Part shown: positions 25,903 through 39,600 of the stretch, one piece after another
Layout: every line of letters begins with the position of its first letter
Numbering within the stretch: position 1 is the stretch's first letter
NCBI RefSeq assembly: GCF_910596095.1
Contig: NC_056540.1
Location: 25,054,501 to 25,118,500 of the forward strand
Reading direction: 5' to 3'
Origin: Thunnus maccoyii
Taxonomy: Eukaryota > Chordata > Actinopteri > Scombriformes > Scombridae
Length of the DNA stretch: 64,000 bases
Program-made: the position numbers and the translations under genes
Notes under the pieces: model-generated
Told to the model about the DNA's origin: nothing
Database searches by the model: none
The model's input: only the letters and a program-made list of their open reading frames with translations

Positions 25903-26600
25903 CAATCTTGAGCAAATTAATTGGATTTACCTTTAAATTAAAGGCATGAATTTGAAAGAAGTCCGTCTTGAAAAAACTATAAAATTATCTTTATTAAACT
26001 GTAATTCCATTAAAAATCTTAATCCAATATAATGCGATGTTTAACGTGTCCGGTGTGTTCAAGGCACAATCGAGCTTTACTCTAATGAAAGCATGGTGAG
26101 CTTTATATTTAAATAGGCAGCATAGGTGTTCAGTAATAGTAATATAAGCAAAGGGAATTAACCGGGAAACAGCTTTGTACAGAAGAAGTGGTCACATTCA
26201 TATATTTCATCAAATTGGACTTAACGTGGTATATTGCATTCAACCCCCACCGTTTCATAATTAATTATTTATTGCACTTGTCTCCGTTTCTTGGCCCACT
26301 AGCGCAGTTCATATTTCCCTTGTACAGTCAATATTTCATTCCACGTTTTATATCCCATTTCAAAACTATTATTAGCTTCTGTAAATAGATTTAAAATTTT
26401 AATGTTTTCATTTAATTTTAGTACTACTTTATTTTTATTATTTCATTATCTACTCTTGCAGTTTTATTCATATTCTTTGTATGCTTGCATACTTCGCTAA
26501 TAAAACAGATACTGAACAAAACCAACGACCACAAAGGTCGAAATCCACGTTTTTCCTTTTTCTCCTCAGCTATTGAACTCAAGATTTCCGACGGGCCCTG

Positions 26601-26779
26601 GAGGCAGCATCAACGTGTGTCGCCGGCCAGCCAATGTGGGTGGAGATTTTTTTCAAGCTGACCAATCAGCGACGGCTACGTCTTACGAAGGCGAGTGAGT
26701 CCAACGGCCCGCCCTGACGTCTCTCATTGAAGAAGAAGAGGGACGGTCTCTCCGCAAACCATCCTCAGAAAATTCAATC
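26601..26779 (+). promoter_or_regulatory. Promoter and leader of the second hnrnpa0 gene
   Basis: GC-rich sequence with two CCAAT boxes (CCAGCCAATG near 26627; ACCAATCAGCG near 26661), like the NF-Y sites of copy 1. No TATA box is evident. The start context at 26780 is TCAATCATGACGG. Confidence 0.5.
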
Positions 26780-27688
26780 ATGACGGCGAAACTTTGCAAG
26801 CTTTTTGTCGGAGGTCTGAACGTGGAGACCACGGAAGATGGCCTCCGTGCGTATTTCGAGCAGTACGGCACGCTCAGCGACTGCGTTGTGGTGATGAACC
26901 AGCAGCTCGGACGGTCCCGCTGCTTCGGCTTCATCACCTACTCGACGCCGGAGGAGGCCGACGCAGCAATGGCGGCTAAGCCACATGTCGTTGAAGGCAA
27001 CAACGTGGAGCTGAAGAGGGCCATAGCGCGGGAGGACGCCAACAACCCGGACATCCTCGCCAATGTCAAGAAAATCTTCGTCGGCGGCGTGAAAGACCAC
27101 ATCGAGGCGGACAACCTGAGCGAGTACTTCTCGCAGTTCGGCGTGGTGGAGAAGGCCGAGATCATCTCCGACAAGCAGACCGGCAGGAAGAGAGGCTTCG
27201 GCTTTGTCTTCTTCGAGGACACCGACTCCGCCACCAAAGCTGTGCTGACCAAATTCCACACCATCAACGGGAATAAGGTGGAGGTGAAGAAGGCCCTGAC
27301 CAAGCAGGAGATGTCCACCGGCGGCCGCGGCGGAGGGAGAGGTCGAGGAAGAGGGATGCAAAGCTATGGCGGCGGAAGAGGAGGCGGCGGCGGCGGCTAC
27401 GGCGGAGGCTACGGTGGCGGTTATGGAGGCGGCTACGGAGGAGGCTACGGCGGCGGTTACAACGGCAGTGGAGGCTACGGGGGGTATGGAGGGGGATACG
27501 ACGAATACGACAACCAGATGGGGGGTGAATACAGTAATGGTGACTTTGGGGACGGCTACGGACAGCAGCACTCCAGTTATGGTGCAGTGAAGGGGGGTAA
27601 CTACTCCTACAGGAGCGGGGCTCCTTACAACAGAGGCGGCGGCGGTGGTGGCTACGGCCGGGGCGGTGGGTTCGGCGGTGGCTATTAG
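26780..27688 (+). CDS. hnrnpa0: hnRNP A0, tandem copy 2
   Basis: An intronless 302-residue paralogue of the gene at 19641. RRM1 carries LFVGGL (8-13) and RCFGFITY (47-54); RRM2 carries IFVGGV (99-104) and RGFGFVFF (138-145). The RRM half is very close to copy 1. The tail differs: an RGG/GRGRG block at 181-200, then a regular run of Tyr-Gly-Gly-Gly units at about 207-227, then an acidic patch (DEYDNQ, 241-246). The M9-like core is GAVKG (268-272) where copy 1 has GPMKG, but R278...PY282-283 is kept. Ala again replaces the human Ser84. The role is expected to be the same: binding AU-rich mRNA elements and shuttling through the nucleus. Extra Gly repeats could change phase-separation behaviour; that is inference. 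Confidence 0.92.
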   Translation: MTAKLCKLFVGGLNVETTEDGLRAYFEQYGTLSDCVVVMNQQLGRSRCFGFITYSTPEEADAAMAAKPHVVEGNNVELKRAIAREDANNPDILANVKKIFVGGVKDHIEADNLSEYFSQFGVVEKAEIISDKQTGRKRGFGFVFFEDTDSATKAVLTKFHTINGNKVEVKKALTKQEMSTGGRGGGRGRGRGMQSYGGGRGGGGGGYGGGYGGGYGGGYGGGYGGGYNGSGGYGGYGGGYDEYDNQMGGEYSNGDFGDGYGQQHSSYGAVKGGNYSYRSGAPYNRGGGGGGYGRGGGFGGGY

Positions 27689-28354
27689 TAGCTCTCCCTC
27701 AAGTTTTTGAGATGTCCATTGGGGAAAAATCTGATAACAACGAACTTGAATTTACACACACACACAAACATACATAACACAAGCCAAGGTGGGGGTGAGG
27801 GGAGGGGGGTCTTTGTGTTTAATTAAAGGGAGCAGTGCCCATCACCCACGCGGAATGAATGAGACTGTCCTCTGGATCATGGCTGCCCCCCATCTGTCCT
27901 CTTATTCCACACATTATGGACTTTACTACTAAGAATTGTGAATTATTAAATTGTACTTTTGTTATGTTGAAAGGGGTGAGGGTGGGGAGGGGGGCTTGTT
28001 TTTGAACCATTTGTAAAGCCGTAATCAATGTCAGTCACTGCTTCTCAACTCAGAAAATTGAGTTTGTTTGTCTTGCAAACCAGTCAGATGTCTGTTATTT
28101 TTTTGCATCATGAACTCAGGGTTTTAAGTGAAGTTGGTGGCAGTGTCGGGCAGCATGGGACTCGATTGCTTGAGTTTCTTGATCCTAAACACTTTCGTGA
28201 CAAAGTATTTTTCTGGAGAAATGTCACGGACTGTTTTTGTTAACTGTAAATTACTTTTTTTTCCACTTATCCCGTCCCATTACAGGCTTTTGTTTAGATT
28301 AAAACTGTTTGAAATCAATGTGTTCAGTTCACCCCTATGTTTTATTCTGCTTTT

Positions 28355-28360
28355 ATTAAA
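28355..28360 (+). terminator. Candidate poly(A) signal of hnrnpa0 copy 2
   Basis: ATTAAA followed within ~25 bases by T/GT-rich sequence (GTTTTTAATGTTTTGAAAGT), about 670 bases after the stop. Confidence 0.4.
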
Positions 28361-29144
28361 GTTTTTAATGTTTTGAAAGTCTACATCTTGTCTTAATTTC
28401 CAGTAGTGGTTTTGGGGTTATAATTCAGCAGTTCTTATATTTAAAAATCAGCATAAATGGTAGATAACCTGCCTCTCTTTTTATAAGCATGTGAATTGAG
28501 TTCATAAAGCTGCCACCAGGAGGGAGTGTTGCCTGTGAATTAATGCATTTCCAGTTCATCGGCCATTTTATACAAGCGGAGATGAACGTGGGAGGTCGAA
28601 GAATCTGATTTAACAGACTTGGTCTCCTCATTTGCAGTTTCTGATATCAATTTAGATGATAACCTTCAAAGAACGAATGATTAAACAGCAGGAAATGCAA
28701 TTTTGAGGCTTAAAATCTTGTGAATCCTACAGAAAAAGGGATTACATTGTGTATATCCCCCATTAGTAATTATCATTAAATGATTTATGTTTAAATTATT
28801 TCTCTTTACACTGAAATATTTTCCCCCCTTTTTATTACTATTTTTTGAAGCTAGCTCCCAGTGTTCAGCTGCATTTTGTAGACTGGTTTTAGATAAATAA
28901 GAAAATATTGTCAGTCTTTCCCGGTGGACAAATTTTTCCAGAAAATGTGGTTTTGTTACCTTCAGGACAGTTGGTTGTTCATCACTTTGGGTTGATCCAG
29001 TCCAGTGTTTGGAGTCATTAAATAAAAAAGAAAAACCTTACTTCTCTTGCTTCTTAAGTCCCTTCGACTCAACAAATGTGTGTCATCTTTTCAAATCTCA
29101 TCTAGTACTGTGTTGTCATGTCTGCGGCCACCATCACTTACATT

Positions 29145-29535
29145 GAAAGCACATTTGATCTTTTAACAGCCGGTATGAACGGGAGGAATGATTACAGCGA
29201 AGAAAACCTCTTTCACTGTTCATATGGACACCTGACTGTTGTTTTAAGGCAAACTTGAAAAATTGTGAAGCTACCCTTTAAGATTTTGGGAATGAGCTGT
29301 ATCAACATATTTTTGTGTGTGTATAAATAAGTTTTTCCTATCAATATTATAATTTATTTGATTTATCAGTTTACATTTTAAATGTATTATACCCTGTTGG
29401 TGAGGGAGGGGTGGGTTATGTTGGCATACTTCCTTCATATTTAACTTGGAAAATTCAATAAAGAAACTTATTTGAAAAAGATTAAAATAAACACAATGAG
29501 TATTTTTGCACCAGGACAGTCATACAAGAGCACTT
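29145..29535 (+). repeat. Local duplication, unit A (MITE right half plus flank)
   Basis: Three blocks in order: the right half of the foldback MITE (AACAGCCGGTATGAACGGG … GAAGCTACCCTTTA), then CTGTTGGTGAGGGAGGGG…TTGGCATAC, then TATTTTTGCACCAGG…CATACAAGAGCACT. The same three blocks recur in the same order at 29975-30580. Confidence 0.65.
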
Positions 29536-29546
29536 AACTCCTTTTT

Positions 29547-30095
29547 AAAAGACATGTTCACAATTTTTCAAGTCTTTCTTATAACAGTCAGGAGCACAAA
29601 TGATTCCTCCTGTTCATACTGATCAGTAGAAGATCCCTTCATAACTCAATATAAGGGATAAGTCTCCTTCTGTGCAAAAATTTATTTAAAAGTTTATCTG
29701 AAGCTAATATGAAGCTTCAGCTGTCCAAATTAGTCAAATCAAGTAGATATCTTTCAACGTTACAGTCTTTTTAGTGCCTCTTTTTGTTACTATACTTTCA
29801 CCGCAACTCAACAGGGAAACACAAAGAGGGAATTTGATGCTAAAAAGACTGTAAATGTGGCAAATATCTGCTTGATATGACTAACTCAGACTGATGAAGC
29901 CTCAAATAAGCTTCAGATCAACTTTTAAATGCATGTTTGCATAAAATGACTATGTGGACACACTGTGGATTTTGGCCCCATGAAAGCGCATTTAAAGTGG
30001 ATGTTTTAACAGCCAGTATGAACAGGGGAGGAATGATTACAGCGAGGAAAACCTCTTTCAGTGTTCATATGAGCACCTGACTGTTGTAAGACAGA
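29547..30095. mobile_element. Foldback MITE, second copy, right end damaged
   Basis: Begins near GACATGTTCACAATTTTTCAAGTC and contains TTTATCTGAAGCTAATATGA, both matching the element at 17724-18331. It keeps the internal mirrored GCTTCAGATCAACTTTT block but loses the last part of the right inverted end. Confidence 0.7.
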
Positions 30096-30580
30096 CATCA
30101 TTATTATTATTATATCCTGTTGCTGAGGGAGGGATGGGTTGGTGTGGGTTCTCTTGTGTTGGCATACGTCTTTCATATATAACTACAACTATATACAATA
30201 TATAACTATTCAATTTCTTTTCATTTATTTGTTCCCCTCATGTCAACGCACACCTCCAGAATTGAACAAAATACAATTCAAATTCCTTGCGTACACTTTC
30301 CATGACTGAAATATAGCTAAGCAACAGGAATAGATGGTCTGTCTATTCCAGTTACATAAAAACTATTACTTACAAGTGACATGAAAAGAAAACATCAAAA
30401 GCCACACACAATTATTTACTACCAATTAAGAAGATGCTGTTATTTGTCAACTTCATATAGTCAAATTATTCTTTATATATTTTCTTGAACTGAAAAGTAT
30501 TTAAGCTATTGAAATAATTTGATTACCACTATTACTATTACTAATATTTTTGCACCAGGTCAATCATATCAGAGCACTAG
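29975..30580 (+). repeat. Local duplication, unit B
   Basis: Second set of the three blocks listed for 29145-29535: AACAGCCAGTATGAACAGGG, TGTTGCTGAGGGAGGGATGG and TATTTTTGCACCAGGTCAAT. Spacing between blocks is longer than in unit A. Confidence 0.6.
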
Positions 30581-30690
30581 ACTGTCTTTTTTTTGGAGGG
30601 GTGGACTACAGAGTGATTCATCTTCGCAATAGACGATCTGTGTGCGGCTGCACAGCGCTCATGCCTGCTGCGGTCTCTGACTCCGGGAGG

Positions 30691-33600
30691 ATGGACGGTG
30701 TGTCGTTGGGGTAAGTTGGCATCATCGGTAGGGATTATTCTGTAAAGCTGTGATTCACGCTGCTTCTACATCTGTTGGTTAACATTTTACCGCACATGAT
30801 CCACTGTCCATAAATCCCAAACACAGACACACACACACGCACACAGTCAATGAGCTCTTTCCTCAAGCTAGCCTTGAGCTTCGGTAAGTTAGCTAGCATC
30901 GCTGACTGTCCAGCTGATGCAGTTAAGTTGCTAACCAAGTTAACATGTAGACATTTAGTCGTCAAGTTGTTGCTTTCAGACAGCGAACTGAGTGTAGAGT
31001 GGTTTGTTTTGCTCCTAAAATTGTCTCTTAATACGAGTCGAGCAATGATTGTTATGGCAGTTAACGGTAGCTATCATAAGCTCGTGTTAGCAGTGCTAAA
31101 AGCTAACTAACTGCCCAACTTGACGCACTTCAAACTCAAAACAAACACCATTTTACACCAGACTCTTTGATTTTTATCTCCCCTCTTTTGGGACACAAAG
31201 CTCTACATGAACTGGCAGAGTTACGGGTGTATACTGATAAGATAGACTTGTGCTGTCGTGTCCTTCTGAATTAACACAACATTCCCATGGTTTGTAAGTG
31301 CTGCATCATTATTTGTTCACATTGTTTGTGATCTGTCTGTGGACAATAACAGACTGGTCATTATGAGAGTGCAGATAATATACAGTCAGACTGTTTAATA
31401 CAAACAAGTGTGAGACATGAAATCAAGCAAATGTCTCATTAGTTCCTTTGTTCCGGTTGATTTTCTGTTGATTTTCTGTTTTCCAACAGCCACCTGCTCT
31501 CAGTGCGGGTCATCTTGGGTGATTAATTGACTAATCAATTAGTTGACCAAGAGAAAAATAATAAACAACTATTTTGATAGTGATTAATCGTTTTAAGTCA
31601 TTACTCATGCTAAACTTTTCCCACTTTCAGCTGTCATTTGTGAGGATTTTTCTGCTTTTCTTTCTCTTGTATGATAGTAAACTGAATATCTGAATGCGTT
31701 GGTCAAATAAAACAATCAATTTGTTTCCATCACATTTGTATCTAAGTAACTTGTGATGGGCATTTTTCCTCTCTTCTCATTTTACAGACACTTTATAAAC
31801 CAAATGAAATAATAATCAATAATAAAAATAATCATTAGTTGCAGTTTTACTGGGTTTACATTCTGCATAAAGTCTCCATCAGGTTTATTGGTCCATTTGG
31901 CTCTTTGAAAAGCCAACAGGTTTGCTTCTGTGTGGTCAGATTGTATTATTGAAATAAAACACTGGCTCTTTTCTTTGTGTACGCGTCTGAAGAAGGCATA
32001 AAGCTGGTGATATTCTCTATTTTTCTTATTATCGACAAATCCCATTAAAAGACCTAAACCAATAGTGAATGTGTCTTAGTAACTAAGTATTGACTGTATA
32101 GCTCAAGACTGATATAGCTTATTCCTCCATGCTACATTGGTGTTCAAAAACTATTAAAAATACAACTGTGAGCTACACCATTGTGCTGATCCTTCATCAC
32201 GGTGAACATGGGCACTGTATTACAATTTTAATAAGTATTACTGCTGTAAATACTCACCAGGGGATCAAATATGTACTAAATGGTCCCCAAGAAATGCTTT
32301 TCTTACTCCTGTTTGAGTAACGTTTGCTTAACACTACAGTGGTCAGCTGAAATCATGCAGCCTTTTTTTTCAAAATCGAAGCACATATTCGTGACTAGGT
32401 TTTAAAGATTCATGTTTTCTGCTTGGGGCTTGTGGTTAAGTCCAACAGAAAATATTGAGAGACACATTGTTGGTTTTGGTCTTATCATAGGATTTGTTGA
32501 CAATAAGAAAAATATAGATTATAGCCCGGTTTATCCGTTAAGACCCTATGACTTATGAAAATGATTGAAGGATATGGGTCAAGGAATAGTGAATACAGTT
32601 ATCTGGAATACAACTGGCGTCCTTAGTCAAATAACAGGCATGCTTGAGAGGTCATTCGGTAGAGTTAGGACGTCATTAAAATAACATCCGTGAGTAAAGT
32701 GCGTTAGCTTTACAGATTCAATTTACAAACTAAATTGAGACACCTTTAATAGATGAAATGGGAATATCTGTTTCGGTCTATTCCAGTGAACTAAATACCT
32801 GCTAAATTAAGTTACTTAACATACTGAAAATCCAGTGTTGATATAAATTAGTGCTGCTCATCGATTCGAACATTTCCCAAAAAGGCCCAAGCAGAGAAAT
32901 TAGATAGAGCTTAGTGGCAACAACTCTGATGGTTATGATTATAAACCCTAAATGGATCATGAAGAAAGCTAAATTTAATTCAGCACTCCAAATGTGTGAA
33001 ACATTACCAAAGTCTGATGTAGAGCTGCAACAGTCGAAAGAAATGTAATTATTTTGCTAAATGGTTAATTGTTTCAGTCGTTTTTTTAAGCATAAATGTC
33101 AGACACTTGCTGTTTACAGCCTCACATGTGAGATTTTTCTGTTTTTCAGGGTCATACAGTATATGATAGTAAATGAATTATCTGTTATTCTTGGGTTATG
33201 GACCAGTGGTTGGACTAAACAAGCAATTTGAAGACATCACCTTAAAATTGTAATGATGTTTCATGTACCATTCCCTTCACACTGAGCCTGTTTATATTCC
33301 AAAGCTTTTTGAAAAAGTGTTTAATTCTTCAAAAAAAAAAAGAAAAAGATTGTTTTAGTTGATGCTTGATGCATGAATGTCAGACATAAGCCTGCGTTTT
33401 AAACCTGTGTTTAAAGTCAAGCAGGGCTGATGTAATATTTTACAGGAGAAAAGTCCATTCTGGATCAAAATGTCTTCAAAGATGCATGAAATCTTGACTG
33501 TAGAGTCCTGAGTGTACAGCTGCATCTGACTTTCATGACAACCAAAGCAGATTACCATGAAGAACCTGGGATTATTAAAGGAGGATGGGTCAGTGGCGTC

Positions 33601-36600
33601 ACGCAAGAGAAAATAGTCGGCACTGGCAGGCAATGAAACATTTTAAGAAACACCCCCTTATACCTCGCAACTGGGGAATAACCATGAAAAACTTTATATT
33701 TAAAGAACTCAGTTTCATTAATTGTCACTACAGTTGATTTCGCAGGCTTCACTATGTCCGATATAGTGTCGCTGTCCCGTCCTCTCTTTATAATCCTGGA
33801 GATGAACCAGGCAGTAACCCCTCTAACTTTTGGGTCACCATCTATCCCCGATGATCCAGACACTGCCTCTCATGTCTTACCAGTCTGGTGGCCACACCGG
33901 CATCACCGCGTCCGAACTGCACCACCGACTCAGAGGAGGACACGGTGAATGGAGGGATGCACACCTTCAACCAGACGCACATGAGGAAGGCTTTCCAGCT
34001 GATGAACGAACTGAGGAGGTGTGTTGTTTATATGTTGCTGACAAGACCGGATCAAGTATAAGAGCAGAATCGCTCCAAAAAAACACAAATGTTTCTGTAT
34101 CCTTACGGCTATTTTACTGCGACCCGCCATTGTTGATATGTGAGCGAGGAGGCTTCAGTCCAGTCTGTAAGTCAGAAATAGCGTATGAACACGAGTCATC
34201 CTCGGTTCACCTGGCTCGTCTGAACATGTCAGTGCAGTGATGAATTACTTCCGTCTGAACTGAAACACTTAAATTTTTGTTTTAATAAAGTCAACCTCAA
34301 AAAAAAATCTTAAACACTGTCAAAAAAAGCTGCAGTTCCTCGCTTCAATTTGACAGGAAACCATTAATCTAACTAGAGCATCAGGTTTTGTGAGCACATT
34401 TTGTGCCAACTTTAGCTGTTACACAAGGAGAAATCCACCTCACAAGAGAAGGAGATTCTAGTTTCTGCTGCATAGACCAGAATGCAATGCAGCCGCAAGA
34501 GAGGTCGAGCTTTTCATGACGTCAAAAATTCCCGCTTCCTCGGTCTTACTATGTTATGACTACATTTATTGCTCTTTTATAGCTGAACGCAGTCACAGTT
34601 ATTATCAGCGAGTGTTGCTCAAAGGCATTTTGGTGAATCACTAACTGATGTAGACCAGTCAGGTTGAGGGACGTTGGAACAATTCAGTGCTTTAAAACGT
34701 CACACAGCGATGATTGTTAACGGTGTAATAATGTGGTGAAGTGAAGGTTTTTTCTTTTTAATAATAATAATATTGAAACACAATTCTCAACTGGATCAAA
34801 TCCATATCATCTTAAAGTACAACCCTGGTGATTAACACCTTAACTGGCACATTCGCTGGCAGCCGTCGTATATGTATGTTTGACTTCACAGATTCACACG
34901 TTTTTTTCTGGCTCCTGTATGATTTTTTTTTTTCACTGCATTTATTGCAAACACTTGACTAAATGCACATAAGGAAATACTAACTTTCTCTTTGTCACTC
35001 GTCAACCTTCAGTAAAAAGATGCTGTGTGACGTCCAGCTGGTGGCGGGAAGCGTGGAAGTGCCAGCTCACAGGGTGGTCTTGGCGTCCTGTAGCCCCTAC
35101 TTCTGTGCCATGTTCACAGGTACATTACCCGCTGTTGTTTGCTCGGCCTATATAACGTGTGTGTGTTTGCCACATGTGCACGCTTTGACGGTGTGTGTGT
35201 GTTTCTGTGTGTGTGTTGATGTGTGTGTGCGCAGGTGACATGAGTGAGAGTAAGGCCCATCAGGTGGAGATCAGGGAGGTGGACGGGCAGACGCTGAGGA
35301 AACTGATCGACTACATCTACACAGCAGAGATAGAGGTCACGGAGGACAACGTTCAGGTGAGAGAGTGTGTGCTAGATAGTGTTTACATAGAGGAGAGCGA
35401 GGAGGAAGAGAGTGAGCGGGGGTGAAAAAGTGTTGTTTTTACCCAGTGGGCTTTTTTCTCTTTTTTTTTTCTCTCCTGTTTTGGCAGCTTTTACCTCGTG
35501 TTCAACTTGTTTTTCTTGTTTTCAACTCCTTCGTAACTAGTATCAGCAGCAAGTCACAGCGTTAGCAGGATGTTAGTTCCCTCTAATCATCGTATATCCC
35601 ACAGTTAGTTTTTGTATTTTAGTGTCCGTGCAGCCCTTCCGATGATTCCTCTCCTCTGTTGTCATTATTGAGTTCAATCTCAAAGCAGAAAACACGAAGC
35701 TGCCGGGAATCAATGTTTCAAAAACATCAGTTCAGTTCATTTTTGTCACATTTTCTCGCGGTTTTACAGTTTGTATAATTTAATCAAAGCAGCCCCGCTG
35801 TTCCCAGCAGAAAGATCAAGACTCACAAGCATTAGTCACACAGTTACCGAACTTCCTTGTTGTTGTGAAGGAAACTTTTCCTGTAGCTGCCGTCTTGACC
35901 TTTTTCTCTGTGCAGTCAGAGCTTTGTTTTCGCTCACCAGTCTGAGCACAAATCAGGTTTACAACATAACAAGCTGCTATTCAAACAGTAAAAACCAAAC
36001 CGTCCAGGATTCATTAGAGGGACAACAATCTTTATTATCAAGAATTACAGAAAGGTTTCCATACGTTCTGTCTGGTTCTAGCAAGTTTGTGAAAGTGTTA
36101 CTTTTTCAGGATTTTTCTTGTTTCAGGGCAATAAAAATCAGTTTATCAGACAAAATTTGAAAGTTGGCTGGTAAAAGTGTTTTTATTCAGTGTCTGATAG
36201 TTTTAAATGTCAGTTTTATTGTTTGTCATAAGTTCTGAAGGTCTGATCACTTTTGGTCTTTTCACTTAATTTTCAGAACGCTCACAACAAACCTGCCTGA
36301 GGAGCAGATATTTGCTACAAGCGATGTGAGAACTGCTAATGGTTTTGAGCCGCGTTTTGCTGTGAAAGCACAGGATTGAGGCCTTGTTTGTTTCAGCGGC
36401 ATTAATGTTTGGTAGCTGCATGGCTCGGGCACGGGGTTGAATAAATGCAGCGGGATCAAGCTGCAGGCAGGATACTTCCTCTGATTATTAGTACAGGAAG
36501 TGTGCATGGAGAGAGGCAGGAAATCCTCCCACTGTTAGCAGCGTGCCTGCCTGATTGGCTCCTTCATGAATGTGTGACGTGTTTGTGTTTTGACTACTGG

Positions 36601-39600
36601 CTCAGATTTAATAAAAGACTGTGTTTACTCCCAATTTCTTTAAATGCGTTTTCACTGTACGACATGCAGTGTGATTTGTTTCTGCTGCCCTCTGTGTTTA
36701 TGTGTGTGTTAGTGTGTCACAGCTGTTGTAAGCAGAGTGCCAGTGGGCCAAATGCTCCCTTTCAGAAGGCATAAGACTCCGGGGCAGCTGTGCACAGAGG
36801 AGACAGTAACAATACACACTCAGAGGATGAGTGAGTCTGTAGACAGACAAAGAGGTGTAGAGGCAGACAGAGACTGTCTCACTGACCCAGTTAGGCTAAT
36901 GTGTAGGGATACATCAATGGGGAACATTGTCTGTTAGCATCACGCTTTCAGCACTACACCGACTAACTGCCTGCTTAGCTAACTGACTTCAGCCCTGCAT
37001 GAAAAAAAAAAAATCCTCCCTCTCTGTCATTTGAATGAGATCAGTCCGGCATGCAGCGGGGGTGCCAACGCAGAGGGCTTTGACAAAAAAAAAAAAAAGA
37101 AAGGTCGTCCAGCAAAAAAACATTGAAGATTCAGGATGCCTGCAGGCCAGAGCAGAAGAGACAGAGTCAAATATCACACAGTGCTTTTGAGAATATATCT
37201 CGATTGCTACAGGTTGATATAATATGACAATACTTTAGGGATGACTGTTGCAGCCTTGAGGAAGACACACATTTAATGTATCCTTTGGTGAAAATCTCAC
37301 ACCGTATGAAAATATTCTTTTTTTTTCCCTCAGCTCTAGCGGGCAGATGAAATCATGTTCAGTCTGTTGTCAAGGGACAATGTACTGCTGCAATCAAATA
37401 TTAGTGTATTCACAGTTACTCCAGGTCTGTTCATTTAACGGTGTCAATGGTGTCAAGGGTAGTAAAACTGGTGAGCTGTGGCCTGAAGAAGACACTCAAA
37501 AACACAATCAGTTACCTGCCAAATCCAGGGCTTGGTTCGGTTAACAAACACAACATTTAGCTTGTGCAGAGATGACGAAATGGATTTATTTTTAAGTATC
37601 CTGCCGGCCCTCTTGAGGAAATTAACTCTGTAAGAAGGTGATAGGCACAGAAGTTCATGGCTGGCTTGTTAGTTGGTAGGTAACTGCTTTATTGGTTAGT
37701 TATGTGGTAATTAATTAACCAACTAAATAACTTTCCAGCAAGATTGCTGAGGTCACTGGTTGTGCACTTGAAGAAAGGTTGTCCGGGTAAACAGCTAACT
37801 GACTGCGTGGTTGCGAAGTGCAGAATTCATATTCAACCATCAAATGCTCCTAAATCTTTGGCTGTAGGTGGTAATTAACTCCGTTTTTATTTTTCAAAAC
37901 ATTTTTGGCGTGTGTGCATGTGTGTGTGTGTGTGCGTGCCCGTGTGCGTGTGTCGTCTTTGCAGGTTCTGCTGCCAGCAGCGAGTCTCCTCCAGCTGATG
38001 GATGTTCGTCAGGTTTGTTGTGAGTTCCTGCAATCTCAGCTTCACCCCACCAACTGTCTGGGCATCAGAGCTTTCGCTGACCTGCATACATGCACGCAGC
38101 TTCTCAACCAGGCCCACGCATACGCTGGTAAGTTTCCCACTGTTCACACGCCACAAATCCTTAGTCATCCTCACCACTGTGTGTGTGTGTGTGCGTGTGC
38201 GCGTGTGTGTGTGGTAGGTGATGATACTTTTACAGTTAGTTTTTCCCTCTCTGAAAAATGCTGAAGCCTCCAGGAAACTGCTTAATGTCCAAGCCAGAAA
38301 ATGTCCTGAAAAGAGGAAAGTGAAGAAAACACCCTACATAAAATTAATAATTTCCTTGTTCTGTTTTTGATAGTGAAAATTACACCAGGAACATCTTTTC
38401 ATTAAAAACATGTTAACCTTTGAGCATTAATAGATGTTGGGTGTGGATTTTGTGTGTCATACAGTAGTCATGGAGCTTATTATCTAGATATAGCGTGTAT
38501 AGTTTTGTGTTGTGTGTGTAACCCTGCGTGTTTGTGTCTCTCAGAGCAGCATTTCACTGAGGTGGTGCAGGGAGAGGAGTTTCTGGGACTTTCCCTGCAG
38601 CAGGTGTGCAGCCTCATCTCCAGTGACAAACTCACCGTTTCCACTGAAGAGAAGGTCAGACGGCACAACGTACACATACACAACCCTTTTAAAAGAAGCG
38701 GTTTTAAATGAAATGATACGTGAGCGTTAAGTTAACAATGTACATATTCTGGAGAAACACAAAATACGTTGTGGAGGAGCAGAAGCTACACTAGAGAAAT
38801 GAGGTCTGATCAGCTGATCTCAGCAGCGGACGTATGTTTGTCTGCTGTTAGAGAGTCAAGATGAAGAGTCTGAGGGAGCATCTGTGTGTCATCCTGCTGT
38901 CAAGGTGACTGCTGCTTCAGCTGGACAGACACAGAGGGAGCCTGACACTGTCAGACTTTCATTCAGTGTCAAAACTGGCTGCATCTGGGATGGGTTGCAC
39001 TGACCGGTCTTTACTAAGCGTGGTCCTAACTGCTACATCGCTCTTTAAGACCAGTCTTAACCCAATTACGTCGGTTGCACCAACCAAACTTAAGCCTAGT
39101 CTTAACTACGCCAGGTCTTAGCACATCCGGAAAATGAATAGAGCTGGATAGGCAGCACAAGAAAACGCTGACTGCCAAGCAGTCTCAACAAAATACAAAT
39201 AAGAAGAAGCAGTCGACTTGGAGAGAAATAACGGAGGCCATAAATAATTGTTCAGACTCGGTCAGCCTTCGTTCAGAAAATTATGTACAGAAAAAATGGA
39301 AGGATCTCCTGAGCAAGGTTTTGATTTTGACTTTGTGTCTGCTCCTGTCTAGGTGTAAGACTGACGCCCCGTTCTTAAACGAGAAGAAGCCTTAAACCTC
39401 GGTCAGACTTAGAACGCCAAGTTACAACCGACTTAGCTCAAGACCAGGAATAAGCCCTGTGACACTATGACACCCACATCTTTTTGTATTTACTGTATTT
39501 TCACAGGAGTAGAATCAATACTAGCTAGTTTAAAATTGTGCAGTCTCCCTCTTCTGTGTTATACAATTAAAGATACTTCTTTCATTTACTGCTGCGTTTT

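Larger units (their letters stand above)
20541..26600. other. Spacer between the two hnrnpa0 genes
   Basis: The first ~270 bases are the 3' UTR of copy 1. The rest has no recognised complete gene. It contains an orphan exon-like segment (22195-22302), a hAT-type MITE (22527-22786) and a pair of ~200-bp direct repeats (24652-24852 and 25700-25902). AATAAA motifs near 21354, 22859 and 24487 leave room for longer 3' UTR forms. Confidence 0.5.
27689..30600. other. 3' UTR of hnrnpa0 copy 2 and repeat-rich spacer
   Basis: The 3' UTR of copy 2 probably ends near 28375. Beyond it are duplicated pieces of the TTAA foldback MITE (29145-30580). No gene is supported. Confidence 0.5.

Noticed and set aside
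26774..27571. 265-codon open frame on the - strand opposite hnrnpa0 copy 2
   Set aside because: The same antisense compositional effect; Ala/Val/Ser repeats mirror the Gly-Tyr codons.
33830..34240. 136-codon + strand frame
   Set aside because: Wrong frame across klhl3 exon 2; the correct frame gives [20 protein letters not shown].
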